64,000 nucleotides of DNA from Paenibacillus sp. SZ31. Lineage in GTDB: Bacteria > Bacillota > Bacilli > Paenibacillales > Paenibacillaceae. The notes below the pieces were generated by a model. That model was not told the DNA's origin, ran no database searches, and was given only the letters and a program-made list of their open reading frames with translations. Within the stretch, counting starts at the first letter, position 1; the number at the start of each line of letters is the position of its first letter. The translations under genes were made by a program, and so were the position numbers. Location: contig NZ_JABBEA010000009.1 in NCBI RefSeq assembly GCF_012912005.1, forward strand, positions 124,001 to 188,000, given 5' to 3'. This document shows, one piece after another, positions 8,109 through 17,484 of the stretch.

Positions 8109-11018
8109 ATGAATTTGTCTGATATAGGTGCTGTACGTCATACATTGAACTTAAATGGAACATGGCAGTTTCGTTTGGAACTGGAGTCTGATAAACTCGT
8201 TGAACAAAAGATAGTTCCGCCTTCACTACGTGAGGACACAGTCTGGGAAGCCATTCAGATTCCCGGTTCATGGGAAGAGCAAGGATATGGAGATGAGCCT
8301 GAATACGAAAGACTAGATACCTGGACCAAGGTACGTGAGTATGAAGGCTCAGCCTGGTATGCTCAGGATATTCATGTTCCATCAGACGATTCTGACTGCC
8401 AGTATGTATTCAGATTGGAAGGGGTCCGCTGGACCACAAATCTTTGGATCAATGGGCAGTATGCCGGACAGCAAGATAGTCTGGTGAATCAACAGCAGTG
8501 GGAAGTTACCTCTCTGGTGAAGCAGGGAGAACTGAATCGGATAGAGATCCGCGTGGATAATACGATGAAACTTCCGCTGGCTGGCAGCCATATTCATTCA
8601 TTGCATACAGCCACAGCCTGGGGTGGAATCACGGGTGGTGTTTATCTGAACATTCTGCCCCCATGCCGAGTACAGACGTTACGCATTCAACCAGATGCTG
8701 AAAATGGAGCCATTCTGGTTGATTGTACTGTAAGCGCTCCCGCGAATGGATTGGCTAAAGCAATGCAATTGCATGTGGATATCCAGCATCCGGACGGCAC
8801 ATGGCTTGATCGTTACAGTTGTCATGTGGAGCTGAGTGGTCCTGCGCATATTGATATAAATTCAGTAGTTCCAGCTAGGAACAACGCAGTAATAGACCAG
8901 TGGCGATTGGAACTAGGGGCAGAGGTATCTATCGCAAGATGGTCGGATGAATCCCCTGAATTATACAGAGCAGTGATCCGTCTGCATGACGGTGAACAGG
9001 AACTGGATCAGGTGCAACATTCATTTGGTGTACGCTCTTTTGTTGCAAACGGGAAGCAACTTGAATTGAATGGAACGCCGGTGTATCTTCGCGGGTACGT
9101 TGATTGCTGTATCTTTCCACTGACGGGTTATCCCGTCTGGGATAAGGAGCATTATCTTCAACAGTTTCGAGTCGCCAGATCATACGGATTCAACCATGTC
9201 CGTCTGCATGGGTGGAGTGCGCCAGAACCATTCTGGGACGCAGCTGATGAAGAGGGCATGCTGGTGCAAGCAGAACTTCCACATTGGTCTCGTTTCTTTG
9301 AGCAACCGGATCATCCTGCGCCAGCGGAAGTGTTGTCCTATCTGACACAAGAACTGGACGGGTTACTCCAATCGCTGCACAGACATCCTTCATTCGTCAT
9401 GTTCTCCATGGGGAATGAACTGATTGGTCCGAATGGCCATCCTGAACTCAATGCCTTGGTATCGAGGGCAAGGGATATGGACCCGACCCGGTTATATACG
9501 GACAATACAGGTTTTGGACAGCTTCCGGCGCATGGGCGGGAAGGAGATTATTATATTCAGTCGTTGAACTGGCATCCCCCACTGGAGTCCACTATATCAG
9601 CTGTACCGGATACCTCGCTGGATTATAATGCGGTTACCCGACTCGCGGAGCATCCTGTTATTGGACACGAACATGCACAGTTCACCATGTATGTGCGGCC
9701 CCAAGAGCGAGCCAAGTATACTGGCGTTCTGCGCCCCAGTTGGTTAGGACCGATCGAAGAATCGTTGTCTAACAAAGGAATGATGACGGACCTGGAGCAT
9801 TTTCAACAGGCCAGCGGTACACATCTGGTGCGTTCCTTAAAAGAAGCCATGGAGCGGATTCGACGAACACCGGACGCTGCGGGCGTGCAGCTGCTGGACA
9901 TCCGCGATTTTCCGGGTCAGGGACATGCTACGACGGGCATTCTGGACGTATTCTGGGACGACAAAGGCATTACAACACCTGAAGAATTCATGCGGTTCAA
10001 TGCGGATATGGTCCTGTTGTTAAGCTGTAAGGAGCGTACATTCTACGCAGGAGAACCTATTCATGTCGATGTACGCATCTCTCACTATGGGAAAGATCCG
10101 CTTGAGGGCGCATCCATACTGTGGAAGTTGATTAGCGATGATGTGATACTTACCGAAGGAGAATGGAAAACCGGAGATATCCAATGTGGGTCCGTCATTT
10201 CATTGGGAAGCATCGTCACTACTGCACCTCGTGAAGCAGCAGCAGCTTTTCGGATCGAGGCAGAGTTACGATCAGGCGATTCGGAGAGACATGTAGCCAA
10301 TGTATGGCATGGCTGGTCTTTTCCTTTTTATCAATCCCATCCGGGTTCGAAGCGTATTTGGAATACCGTAGCAGAGTTGCAGCCATTCCTGGATGAAGCG
10401 CATGATGATTGCGTAGATCACATCGATGGATTTCGTTTGTTGAAAAATCGGGAGATTGACTTGGTTATCGTTCAATCGTTAACACCCAATGTCGTTGATT
10501 ATGTGGTCAACGGGGGAAGTGTGTGGTTACAGCCAACTGCAGAAGGGCTATATGATTCAGTGGATACCAAGTACCTGCCTGTATTCTGGAATTACCTCAT
10601 GTTCGCTACACAGCCTGGTGCAACGATGGGCATGTTTTTGAGGGATCAGGTACCACTATTGGGCTCCTTCCCGCATGATGGGGCATCAGACTGGCATTGG
10701 TATCACCTGGTGAACGGTACACCAGCGATATGTTTGGATACGTTGCACGGGGTAGAGCCGCTGATTGAAGTAGTGGACCATTTCCATCGGGCCAAACGAC
10801 TTGCTTATGCCTTTGAAGCAAAAGTAGGAAAGGGCAGGATATTGGTATCCACACTTCCTTTTACTAACCTGTCTTTAATGAAGCGTCCAGAAGTCGCCTA
10901 CTTATTTCAGGAGATCCTTTCATATCTGCATGGAGATCACTATCAACCGGAAACCTCCATATCTGTTGCGCAACTGCTCGGGATCGCTAAACTGCAAACG
11001 ATTCAATTTACATTGTAA
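8109..11018 (+). CDS. Glycoside hydrolase family 2 protein
   Basis: This protein of about 970 residues has the GH2 layout: an N-terminal jelly-roll sugar-binding domain (LNGTWQFRLE, PGSWEEQGYG), an immunoglobulin-like domain, then a TIM barrel (YGFNHVRLHGWSAPEPFWDAADEEGMLVQAELPHW). The acid/base is E437 in FSMGNELIG and the nucleophile is probably E521 in IGHEHAQF. No signal peptide is seen, so it should act on imported oligosaccharides. GH2 covers beta-galactosidase, beta-glucuronidase and beta-mannosidase, and specificity is not evident. An upstream in-frame ATG at 8088 lacks a ribosome binding site; the ATG at 8109 has AGGGG 13 bases upstream, so the start is uncertain by seven codons. Confidence 0.85.
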   Translation: MNLSDIGAVRHTLNLNGTWQFRLELESDKLVEQKIVPPSLREDTVWEAIQIPGSWEEQGYGDEPEYERLDTWTKVREYEGSAWYAQDIHVPSDDSDCQYVFRLEGVRWTTNLWINGQYAGQQDSLVNQQQWEVTSLVKQGELNRIEIRVDNTMKLPLAGSHIHSLHTATAWGGITGGVYLNILPPCRVQTLRIQPDAENGAILVDCTVSAPANGLAKAMQLHVDIQHPDGTWLDRYSCHVELSGPAHIDINSVVPARNNAVIDQWRLELGAEVSIARWSDESPELYRAVIRLHDGEQELDQVQHSFGVRSFVANGKQLELNGTPVYLRGYVDCCIFPLTGYPVWDKEHYLQQFRVARSYGFNHVRLHGWSAPEPFWDAADEEGMLVQAELPHWSRFFEQPDHPAPAEVLSYLTQELDGLLQSLHRHPSFVMFSMGNELIGPNGHPELNALVSRARDMDPTRLYTDNTGFGQLPAHGREGDYYIQSLNWHPPLESTISAVPDTSLDYNAVTRLAEHPVIGHEHAQFTMYVRPQERAKYTGVLRPSWLGPIEESLSNKGMMTDLEHFQQASGTHLVRSLKEAMERIRRTPDAAGVQLLDIRDFPGQGHATTGILDVFWDDKGITTPEEFMRFNADMVLLLSCKERTFYAGEPIHVDVRISHYGKDPLEGASILWKLISDDVILTEGEWKTGDIQCGSVISLGSIVTTAPREAAAAFRIEAELRSGDSERHVANVWHGWSFPFYQSHPGSKRIWNTVAELQPFLDEAHDDCVDHIDGFRLLKNREIDLVIVQSLTPNVVDYVVNGGSVWLQPTAEGLYDSVDTKYLPVFWNYLMFATQPGATMGMFLRDQVPLLGSFPHDGASDWHWYHLVNGTPAICLDTLHGVEPLIEVVDHFHRAKRLAYAFEAKVGKGRILVSTLPFTNLSLMKRPEVAYLFQEILSYLHGDHYQPETSISVAQLLGIAKLQTIQFTL

Positions 11019-11023
11019 TTCAC

Positions 11024-11046
11024 AAGGACCTGAAAGGGTCCTTTTT
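11024..11046 (+). terminator. Terminator after the GH2 gene
   Basis: AAGGACC (11024-11030) pairs with GGTCCTT (11037-11043), followed by a T run. It separates the GH2 gene from the permease operon. Confidence 0.8.
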
Positions 11047-11064
11047 GCGTGCTGTTTCGTTGAA

Positions 11065-11091
11065 GTAAACGATTACTATAAAACGTTTTCG
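11065..11091. promoter_or_regulatory. Paired operators upstream of the sugar permease operon
   Basis: GTAAACGATTAC (11065-11076) is directly followed by AAAACGTTTT (11080-11089). A further cre-like TGAAAACGCTCTA lies at about 11243-11255. The 200 bp between here and the permease start is very AT-rich, and I could not fix a -35/-10 pair in it. Confidence 0.5.
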
Positions 11092-11297
11092 ATATTTACC
11101 ATTTAAGATAGATATCTACCTTTATATTACTTTTATTGCAGTATGAAGTAGGAAATATCACTGATTTTAACTAATTAATGTCTGATTATATATGTCTATA
11201 TCTAATTTCTATATGATTTTCTCTAAAATCCAGATGGTATTTTGAAAACGCTCTATCGAGTATGATTATTTTATAAAACAGAGGAGGGGGAACGGAG

Positions 11298-12281
11298 ATG
11301 GAAACGCTAACAAAAAAATCCGCTTCCGCGAACAGAAGCAGTGACCCCAAACCGCCTTTAAAGAATCGGCGGAACGGAATTTGGGACAGAATGAAGCAGC
11401 AGAAATATCTCTATCTCATGTCATTGCCATTCGTAGCTTGGGTTTTCGTATTTAACTATCTGCCACTATGGGGATGGACGATGGCTTTCCAAAACTATAA
11501 ACCTGCCAGATCATTTGGTGATCAAGAGTGGGTTGGCTTTAAACACTTTGTAGAGCTGTTCAGTGATGATCGTTTCTATCTGGTACTTCGGAATACGCTT
11601 GCAATGAGCTTGATGGGACTAGTTGTTGGTTTTATCGTGCCGATTTTCTTCGCTATTCTCTTAAATGAAATGAAAGGCATGTTCTTCAAGCGTGCCGTGC
11701 AAACGGTATCATATCTGCCTCACTTTGTATCCTGGGTCGTTGTAGCCGGGATCATTACGAAGATGCTCTCCACCGATGGAGGGATTATCAACGATCTCTT
11801 GGTAGGACTGAACATTATTGATCAGCCGATCCAATTCATGGCCAAGGGTAACTTGTTCTGGTACATTGTAACCGCTTCAGATATGTGGAAAGAAACCGGT
11901 TGGAATGCCATCATCTATCTGGCGGCGATTACAGGTATCGACAATGAGCTGTATGAAGCTTCCCGTGTAGATGGAGCCAACCGCTGGAGACAGATGTGGC
12001 ATATTACGCTGCCTGGAATCCGGACCACGATTTCTGTACTTTTCATCATGTCGATTGGGCATCTGATCAGTATCGGTTTCGAGAAGCAGTTCTTGCTTGG
12101 CAACAGTCTGGTCACAGACTACTCGGAAGTACTTGATCTATACGCGCTCAATTATGGTTTGAATATGGGACGATTCTCATATGGTACAGCCATAGGTATA
12201 TTCAACTCCGTTGTCAGTATCATCCTCTTGTTTACTGCGAACGGCTTGTTCAAAAAATTCACAAAAGAAAGCATCATGTAG
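11298..12281 (+). CDS. Carbohydrate ABC transporter permease, LplB/UgpA type
   Basis: This 327-residue membrane subunit has an N-terminal cytoplasmic tail (about 45 residues) and six predicted membrane segments. The EAA docking loop reads YEASRVDGANRWRQMWHITLPGI at about residues 214-236 (YEAS-RVDGA core). The family-typical start KQQKYLYLMSLPF and YLPLWGWTMAFQNYKP place it with LplB/YtcP-type importers for complex oligosaccharides. A strong AGAGGAGGGGG ribosome binding site precedes the ATG. It pairs with the next gene to form a heterodimeric channel. No dedicated ATPase is nearby, so a shared MsmX-like ATPase encoded elsewhere is likely. Confidence 0.92.
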   Translation: METLTKKSASANRSSDPKPPLKNRRNGIWDRMKQQKYLYLMSLPFVAWVFVFNYLPLWGWTMAFQNYKPARSFGDQEWVGFKHFVELFSDDRFYLVLRNTLAMSLMGLVVGFIVPIFFAILLNEMKGMFFKRAVQTVSYLPHFVSWVVVAGIITKMLSTDGGIINDLLVGLNIIDQPIQFMAKGNLFWYIVTASDMWKETGWNAIIYLAAITGIDNELYEASRVDGANRWRQMWHITLPGIRTTISVLFIMSIGHLISIGFEKQFLLGNSLVTDYSEVLDLYALNYGLNMGRFSYGTAIGIFNSVVSIILLFTANGLFKKFTKESIM

Positions 12282-12296
12282 GGAGGGGACGACATT

Positions 12297-13199
12297 ATGG
12301 CGAACAAAGCATTCAATGCTACTCGGGGCGATAAACTGTTCGATATATTCAACATCCTCGCGATGACCATGGTGCTGGTTGTAACACTTTATCCATTCCT
12401 TAACGTACTAGCTATCTCACTCAATAACTCGACAGATACAGTACGTGGCGGAATTTACTTGTGGCCTCGCGAATTCACATTACAGAACTACAAAACGATT
12501 TTCCAATATGATGGATTGCTACAAGGTTTGCAGATCTCCATTCTGCGTACACTTGTAGGTACCGTGCTTGGATTGATCAGCTCCTCTATGATCGCCTTTA
12601 CACTGAGCAGACCTGATTTTGGACTTAGAAAATTTGTTTCCACAACGCTCGCGCTCACGATGTATTTCTCCGGTGGTCTGATTCCGGTATACATTCTGAT
12701 GCGTGACTTGAACCTGATTGGTACATTCTGGGTATATGTATTGCCTGGCATGATCAGTGCATTTAACGTATTCATCATCCGTTCATTCATTGATGGCCTG
12801 CCATACTCATTGCAGGAATCCGCGAAGCTGGACGGAGCGAATGACTTTACAATCTATTACAGAATCATCTTGCCACTGTGTAAACCAGTGCTTGCTACCA
12901 TCGCATTGTTCCTGGCTGTAGGTCAATGGAATGCATGGTTCGATACGTACCTGTATAATGGTTCAAAGGCACATCTGACCACGCTCCAATATGAGCTGAT
13001 GAAAGTATTGCAAAGTACGCAGCAAGGCTCAGGTGCTGGACGAAATGCGAATGATATGGCGCAGCAAATGACACAGATTTCACCGGAATCGATCAAAATG
13101 GCGATTACGATCGTTGTAACGGTTCCAATCCTCATTGTATATCCATTCCTTCAAAAGTACTTTGTTGGCGGTATGACATTGGGCGCAGTAAAAGGTTAA
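12297..13199 (+). CDS. Carbohydrate ABC transporter permease, LplC/YtcP type
   Basis: This 300-residue second permease subunit has six membrane segments. An EAA-type loop is visible in LQESAKLDGANDFTIYYRI at about residues 170-188. The C-terminus YPFLQKYFVGGMTLGAVKG is diagnostic of the LplC/YtcP subgroup that works with large lipoprotein receptors. It begins 15 bp after the first permease with GGGAGGGGA upstream, so the two are co-translated. The receptors encoded immediately downstream should dock on this pair. Confidence 0.93.
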   Translation: MANKAFNATRGDKLFDIFNILAMTMVLVVTLYPFLNVLAISLNNSTDTVRGGIYLWPREFTLQNYKTIFQYDGLLQGLQISILRTLVGTVLGLISSSMIAFTLSRPDFGLRKFVSTTLALTMYFSGGLIPVYILMRDLNLIGTFWVYVLPGMISAFNVFIIRSFIDGLPYSLQESAKLDGANDFTIYYRIILPLCKPVLATIALFLAVGQWNAWFDTYLYNGSKAHLTTLQYELMKVLQSTQQGSGAGRNANDMAQQMTQISPESIKMAITIVVTVPILIVYPFLQKYFVGGMTLGAVKG

Positions 13200-13263
13200 A
13201 CAAGTGGGTACAGGCTGCCACATAGAGCGGCCGTACATCTACAAATGAAGCATCAGGATACCC

Positions 13264-13348
13264 GAAGCGCAGCCATGTGGTCTGCGCTTCACCGTATAGG
13301 GCTGCGGCGTGGTATTCATGAGGCTATAGACAGGGACAAAAAAGTCCC
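13264..13348 (+). other. Two intercistronic hairpins between permease and receptor genes
   Basis: A perfect 9-bp stem, GAAGCGCAG (13264-13272) with CTGCGCTTC (13282-13290), and a smaller GGGAC/GTCCC hairpin (13333-13348) lack a following T run. They are probably mRNA processing or stability elements that let the receptor be made in excess over the permeases. Function is inferred. Confidence 0.55.
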
Positions 13349-13386
13349 GGACAAAACAGACATATGAAACAGGGAGGATTACCATT

Positions 13387-15075
13387 ATGGCAAGTTCCAA
13401 AATGAAGATTGCACTGGCTCCAGTGCTTGCGATGTCTTTGCTCGCAGGTTGCGGTGGAGGAAGTGGCGGTGATACGTCCTTTAAGGATACAAGCGCAGAG
13501 ACAACTCCACTTACGTTCGATTTCTTTAGTGTCGATCCCAGTCCGAACTGGAATGGCATGAAGGATGAAATCGGCAAAGTCCTTACAGAAAAAACAGGGA
13601 TAACCCTTAACGGTGAATTTGCCGTTAGTGGTGGTCAAGATAAAATATCCTTAATGGCAGCGAGCGGAGACTATCCGGATATCGTGTCACCCAAAGGAGA
13701 ACTCAGCAAACTGGTGGATGCCGGGGCAATGCTCGATCTGACAGATCTGATCGACCAATATGCTCCCAATCTGAAGAAGCTGTATGGTAATTACATGGAC
13801 CGGTTGAAATACAGTAATGAAGATCAGGCTATTTATGTGCTGCCGACGTATTATGCGGTAGACCAGAAGTACTTTGATGCAGGTGGTGGATTTGGCATTC
13901 AGCATCGTGTACTGAAAGAACTCGGATACCCGGAAGTACGTACACTTCAGGATTACGAGAATGTATTGAAGGCGTACAAAGAGAAACACCCAACGATTGA
14001 TGGTCAGCCAACCATCCCGTTAACACTGGACGCGGATGATTGGAGAATCATGATTACCGTAACGAACCCTGCCTTCCAGGCAACAGGTGCACCGGATGAC
14101 GGTGAATACTACATCGATCCAGAGACGTATGAAGCAAGTCTGCATTACAAACGTCCAGAGGAAAAAGAGTACTTCCGCTGGTTGAACCATATGTATAATA
14201 CTGGATTGCTTGATCAGGACAGCTTCATCCAAAAAACAGACCAATACAAATCCAAAATTGCAAGTGGACGTGTTCTGGGTGTCATTGACCAGGATTGGGG
14301 ATATTCCGATGCAGAAAATGCATTGAAATCCGCAGGCAAGACGGAAGCAACGTATTCACACTTCCCGGTAACCCTGTCAGAGGATATCAAGGATCATTCC
14401 TTCCAAGATCCTGGTTTTGTATCCGGTTGGGGTGTAGGGATTACGACAACGAATCCTGATCCGGTTCGTACGATTAAATTCTTCGATTACCTGGCTTCTG
14501 AAGAAGGGCAAGTGCTGATGAACTGGGGAATTGAAGGAAAACAGTATGAAGTGAAGGACGGCAAACGTGTGATTCCTGCCGACATTCAGGACCAGAAAAC
14601 CAATAATGCAGCCGTATTCCAGAAAGAAACGGGTATCGGACTGTACACCAATATGTCCGGTCACTATGGAGACGGTGTGAAGGATTCAACGGATAACTAC
14701 TACACTACGAATTTCCCTGAACAGATCGTAGCAGCATATTCCGATGCAGAGAAAGAAACACTCAAAGCGTATGGTGCTACTACGTGGAAAGACCTGTTCC
14801 CAAGTGAAGATGAGTTCCCAATCAAACCATGGGGAGCAGCATACAATCTGCCAACACCAGGTGACTCTAACTACAACGTCATCTTCAAGAAAACACAGGA
14901 TATCATCCGGAAACGTATACCGGAAGCCATTCTGAGTACTCCTGAACAGTTCGATGCCATCTATGACGGCATGATTGCAGAAGTGAACCAAGCAGGAGCA
15001 GAGGATATGGAAAAACAATACACTGAGCTTGTCCAAAACCGTGTTCAATTGTGGAGCGGCGAAGAAGCTAAATAA
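13387..15075 (+). CDS. Carbohydrate ABC transporter solute-binding lipoprotein, paralog 1
   Basis: This 562-residue extracellular receptor is of the LplA/YtcQ type. The signal peptide ends in lipobox LLAGC (C at about residue 21), and a Gly/Ser-rich tether follows. The body contains the family markers LTFDFFSVDPSPNW, MAASGDYPDIV, GAMLDLTDLIDQYAPNLKK and FRWLNHMYNTGLLDQDSF. It is the first of three tandem receptors and the most divergent of them. It appears to be co-transcribed with the permeases through the intercistronic hairpins and ends at a strong terminator. A GGGAGG ribosome binding site precedes the ATG. The ligand is an oligosaccharide of unknown identity. Confidence 0.93.
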   Translation: MASSKMKIALAPVLAMSLLAGCGGGSGGDTSFKDTSAETTPLTFDFFSVDPSPNWNGMKDEIGKVLTEKTGITLNGEFAVSGGQDKISLMAASGDYPDIVSPKGELSKLVDAGAMLDLTDLIDQYAPNLKKLYGNYMDRLKYSNEDQAIYVLPTYYAVDQKYFDAGGGFGIQHRVLKELGYPEVRTLQDYENVLKAYKEKHPTIDGQPTIPLTLDADDWRIMITVTNPAFQATGAPDDGEYYIDPETYEASLHYKRPEEKEYFRWLNHMYNTGLLDQDSFIQKTDQYKSKIASGRVLGVIDQDWGYSDAENALKSAGKTEATYSHFPVTLSEDIKDHSFQDPGFVSGWGVGITTTNPDPVRTIKFFDYLASEEGQVLMNWGIEGKQYEVKDGKRVIPADIQDQKTNNAAVFQKETGIGLYTNMSGHYGDGVKDSTDNYYTTNFPEQIVAAYSDAEKETLKAYGATTWKDLFPSEDEFPIKPWGAAYNLPTPGDSNYNVIFKKTQDIIRKRIPEAILSTPEQFDAIYDGMIAEVNQAGAEDMEKQYTELVQNRVQLWSGEEAK

Positions 15076-15103
15076 GCAGGTGTTTAGTCAGATTCAAACG
15101 GAG

Positions 15104-15130
15104 AAAGAACCCGGGAAACCGGGTTCTTTT
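15104..15130 (+). terminator. Terminator after receptor paralog 1
   Basis: A perfect 11-bp stem, AAAGAACCCGG (15104-15114) with CCGGGTTCTTT (15119-15129), has a GAAA loop and a T-rich tail. Confidence 0.9.
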
Positions 15131-15138
15131 ATATATCT

Positions 15139-15356
15139 AAAACGTTTTCCAAAAAACGTTTTCAATTTTGTATATTCGCTATTGACAAGGACTATGGGAG
15201 CGATTATTATTCAATTATGAAAGCACTTACATTTACTTGTACATCAGGGGAAACGACATACAACCTGTCCAATTTGTTCAAAGGCAACTGAGAGGTTGAC
15301 GAGTGAACTAAAGTGTTGGAAGATCCATTCGCCGTCATAAAGAAAGCGCTTTTAAT
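15139..15356 (+). promoter_or_regulatory. Promoter with tandem operators for receptor paralog 2
   Basis: Two AAAACGTTTTC operators (15139-15150 and 15152-15164) precede a near-consensus promoter: TTGACA at 15182-15187, 17 bases, TATTAT at 15205-15210. Downstream lie cre-like TGAAAGCACTTACA (15218-15231) and AGAAAGCGCTTTTAAT (15341-15356). The 5' leader up to the ribosome binding site is about 240 bases and shares AGCCTGTTATACA (15412-15424) with the leader of paralog 3. Confidence 0.75.
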
Positions 15357-15462
15357 GTTAGATAAACAAAAATGTTACATTCGTTTCATCTGGTCACGGT
15401 ATGTGCAGGTCAGCCTGTTATACAAATATACAGCTTCATTATATCCATAAGGGGGATTACAC

Positions 15463-17166
15463 ATGAAGGGCAAAACACCAAAAACATTCGCAATGCTTCT
15501 GTTAGCCAGTGCTCTTGCAATTACAGCAGGATGCAGCGGCAGTGGAGGAGGAACTACCGCTTCAGAAAAGCCGGTTGATTCTGGAGATACGACCACCCCG
15601 GTAACCTTTACATTCTTTGGTGCAGATGCAAGTCCAAGCTGGAATAACATGAAAGATGCAGTGGGCCAAGAGATCACCAAACAAACAGGTGTTACCATTG
15701 AAGCAGAGTATGATGTGAATAATGGTGGCGACCAAAAGATTCCTTTGATGGCTGCCAGCGGTGATTACCCTGATATTATCTTTCCTAAAGGTAACTTGTC
15801 GAAGCTAGTGGATGCAGGCGCAATGCTGGACCTGACTGACTTGATTGAAGAACATGCACCAAACCTGAAAAAAATCTATGGTGAGCAGATGAATCGTTTG
15901 AAATACAGTCTGGATGATCAGGCGATCTATGCTATTCCAACGAATATGGGTGTAGATAACGTTGCATTTGATGCAGGTGGCGGTTTCGAAATTCAGCAAA
16001 GAGTATTGAAGGAGCTGGGATATCCTGAAGTGAAAACACTTGAGGATTACGAAAACGTTCTTAGAACGTATTATGAAAAACATCCAACAATCGATGGTCA
16101 ACCAACCATTCCGCTGACATTGAATGCAGATGACTGGAAGATCATGATCACAGTAACGAACCCTGCCTTCCAGGCAACAGGTGGACCGGATGATGGTGAA
16201 TATTACATTAACCCTGAAACGTATGAAGCAATGCTTCACTACAAACGTCCTGAGGAAAAAGAGTATTTCCGTTGGTTGAACAAAATGTATAATGAAGGAC
16301 TGCTCGACAAAGATACTTTTGTCCAAAAGGATGATCAATACAAATCCAAAATTGCAAGTGGTCGTGTACTCGGTCTGATTGACCAGGACTGGAACTATGG
16401 TGAAGCTGAAAATGCTCTCAAAGCAGCGGGCAAAGATGACGCCACATATGCTCACTTCTCCGTGTCCCTGAACAAGGACATTGTGGATCATACGTTCCAA
16501 CCAACCGGATTTGATGGTTATGGTATCGGGATCACAACTTCAGCCAAAGATCCGGTTCGTATCATCAAATTTATGGATTGGCTCGCTTCCGATGAAGGTC
16601 AAGTATTGAGAAACTGGGGTGTTGAAGGCGAACACTACAACGTAGAAGATGGCAAACGTATCATTCCTGACGAAGTTCAGGAGCGCAAAACGAATGACAA
16701 CTCGAACTTCACCAAAGAAACGGGAGTTGGATTGTACAACATTTTCAGCGCAAGATACGGTGATGGGGTAAAAGATGCTACAGACAACTTCTACACAACG
16801 AACTTCCCTGAACAGATCCAAGCAAGTTACACACCAGCAGAGAAGGAAACGTTGAAAGCATATGGTATTACAACTTGGAAAGATTTCTATCCTTCTGAAG
16901 ATGAACTGAAGCTGAAAGATTGGGGCGCAGCATATAACATGCCTGTACCTTCCGACACGGATTACAACGTAACTTTCCAGAAAACGCAGGATATCATCCG
17001 TAAACGGATTCCGGAAGCCATCCTTGCCAAACCTGAGAACTTCGACAGCGTATATGACAGTCTCCTGGCTGAACTCGATAAAGCGGGTGCAGTTGAAATG
17101 GAGAAACAATATACGGTTTGGATCAAAGAACGTGTTGCGCTGTGGACTGGAAAAGATGTGAAATAA
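15463..17166 (+). CDS. Carbohydrate ABC transporter solute-binding lipoprotein, paralog 2
   Basis: This 567-residue lipoprotein receptor has lipobox ITAGC (C at about residue 24). It is closely related to paralog 3: both read ADASPxWNxMxDAVGxxIT near the start and share VDNVxFDA and FDGYGIGITTSAKDPVRIIKFMDWLASDEGQVLRNWG-type blocks. It is more distant from paralog 1, which lacks these exact forms. A GGGGG ribosome binding site precedes the ATG. The gene has its own promoter and terminator, so its supply can be set independently of the permeases. Having three receptors for one permease pair suggests ligand variants or dosage. Confidence 0.93.
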   Translation: MKGKTPKTFAMLLLASALAITAGCSGSGGGTTASEKPVDSGDTTTPVTFTFFGADASPSWNNMKDAVGQEITKQTGVTIEAEYDVNNGGDQKIPLMAASGDYPDIIFPKGNLSKLVDAGAMLDLTDLIEEHAPNLKKIYGEQMNRLKYSLDDQAIYAIPTNMGVDNVAFDAGGGFEIQQRVLKELGYPEVKTLEDYENVLRTYYEKHPTIDGQPTIPLTLNADDWKIMITVTNPAFQATGGPDDGEYYINPETYEAMLHYKRPEEKEYFRWLNKMYNEGLLDKDTFVQKDDQYKSKIASGRVLGLIDQDWNYGEAENALKAAGKDDATYAHFSVSLNKDIVDHTFQPTGFDGYGIGITTSAKDPVRIIKFMDWLASDEGQVLRNWGVEGEHYNVEDGKRIIPDEVQERKTNDNSNFTKETGVGLYNIFSARYGDGVKDATDNFYTTNFPEQIQASYTPAEKETLKAYGITTWKDFYPSEDELKLKDWGAAYNMPVPSDTDYNVTFQKTQDIIRKRIPEAILAKPENFDSVYDSLLAELDKAGAVEMEKQYTVWIKERVALWTGKDVK

Positions 17167-17205
17167 GATTGAAAACAAGGCATAAAAGCCAATGGTTTTC
17201 ATTTC

Positions 17206-17235
17206 AAAAAAAGCCCTTGAGAAAGGGCTTTTTTT
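17206..17235 (+). terminator. Terminator after receptor paralog 2
   Basis: AAGCCCTT (17211-17218) and AAGGGCTT (17223-17230) form a perfect stem with a GAGA loop and a run of T's. An A run on the 5' side makes it potentially bidirectional. Confidence 0.9.
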
Positions 17236-17239
17236 GTTG

Positions 17240-17323
17240 TTGACGTAGGGTGGTGGATAGCATATAATCTATCATGTAAGCACTTTCAGTAAGCGTTTTA
17301 TAGTTATTACGAAAACGTTTTAT
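17240..17323 (+). promoter_or_regulatory. Promoter with tandem operators for receptor paralog 3
   Basis: TTGACG (17240-17245), 17 bases, TATAAT (17263-17268). It is followed by TGTAAGCACTTTCA (17275-17288), a GTAAGCGTTTTA site (17289-17300) and GAAAACGTTTTAT (17311-17323). The layout is nearly the same as in front of the GH95 gene. Confidence 0.8.
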
Positions 17324-17484
17324 GCTTGTTAGCAGAATGTTTTATCGCTTAAACAAATGGAGACGCTAGCTTTACAAAAAGCCATAATGGACTGTATCGA
17401 AAGCGCATTCAAAAAAAGTGGTATCCTCAGGCATAAGCCTGTTATACAGATAAAACCTTCATAAATAATAGGGGGAACTAGACA

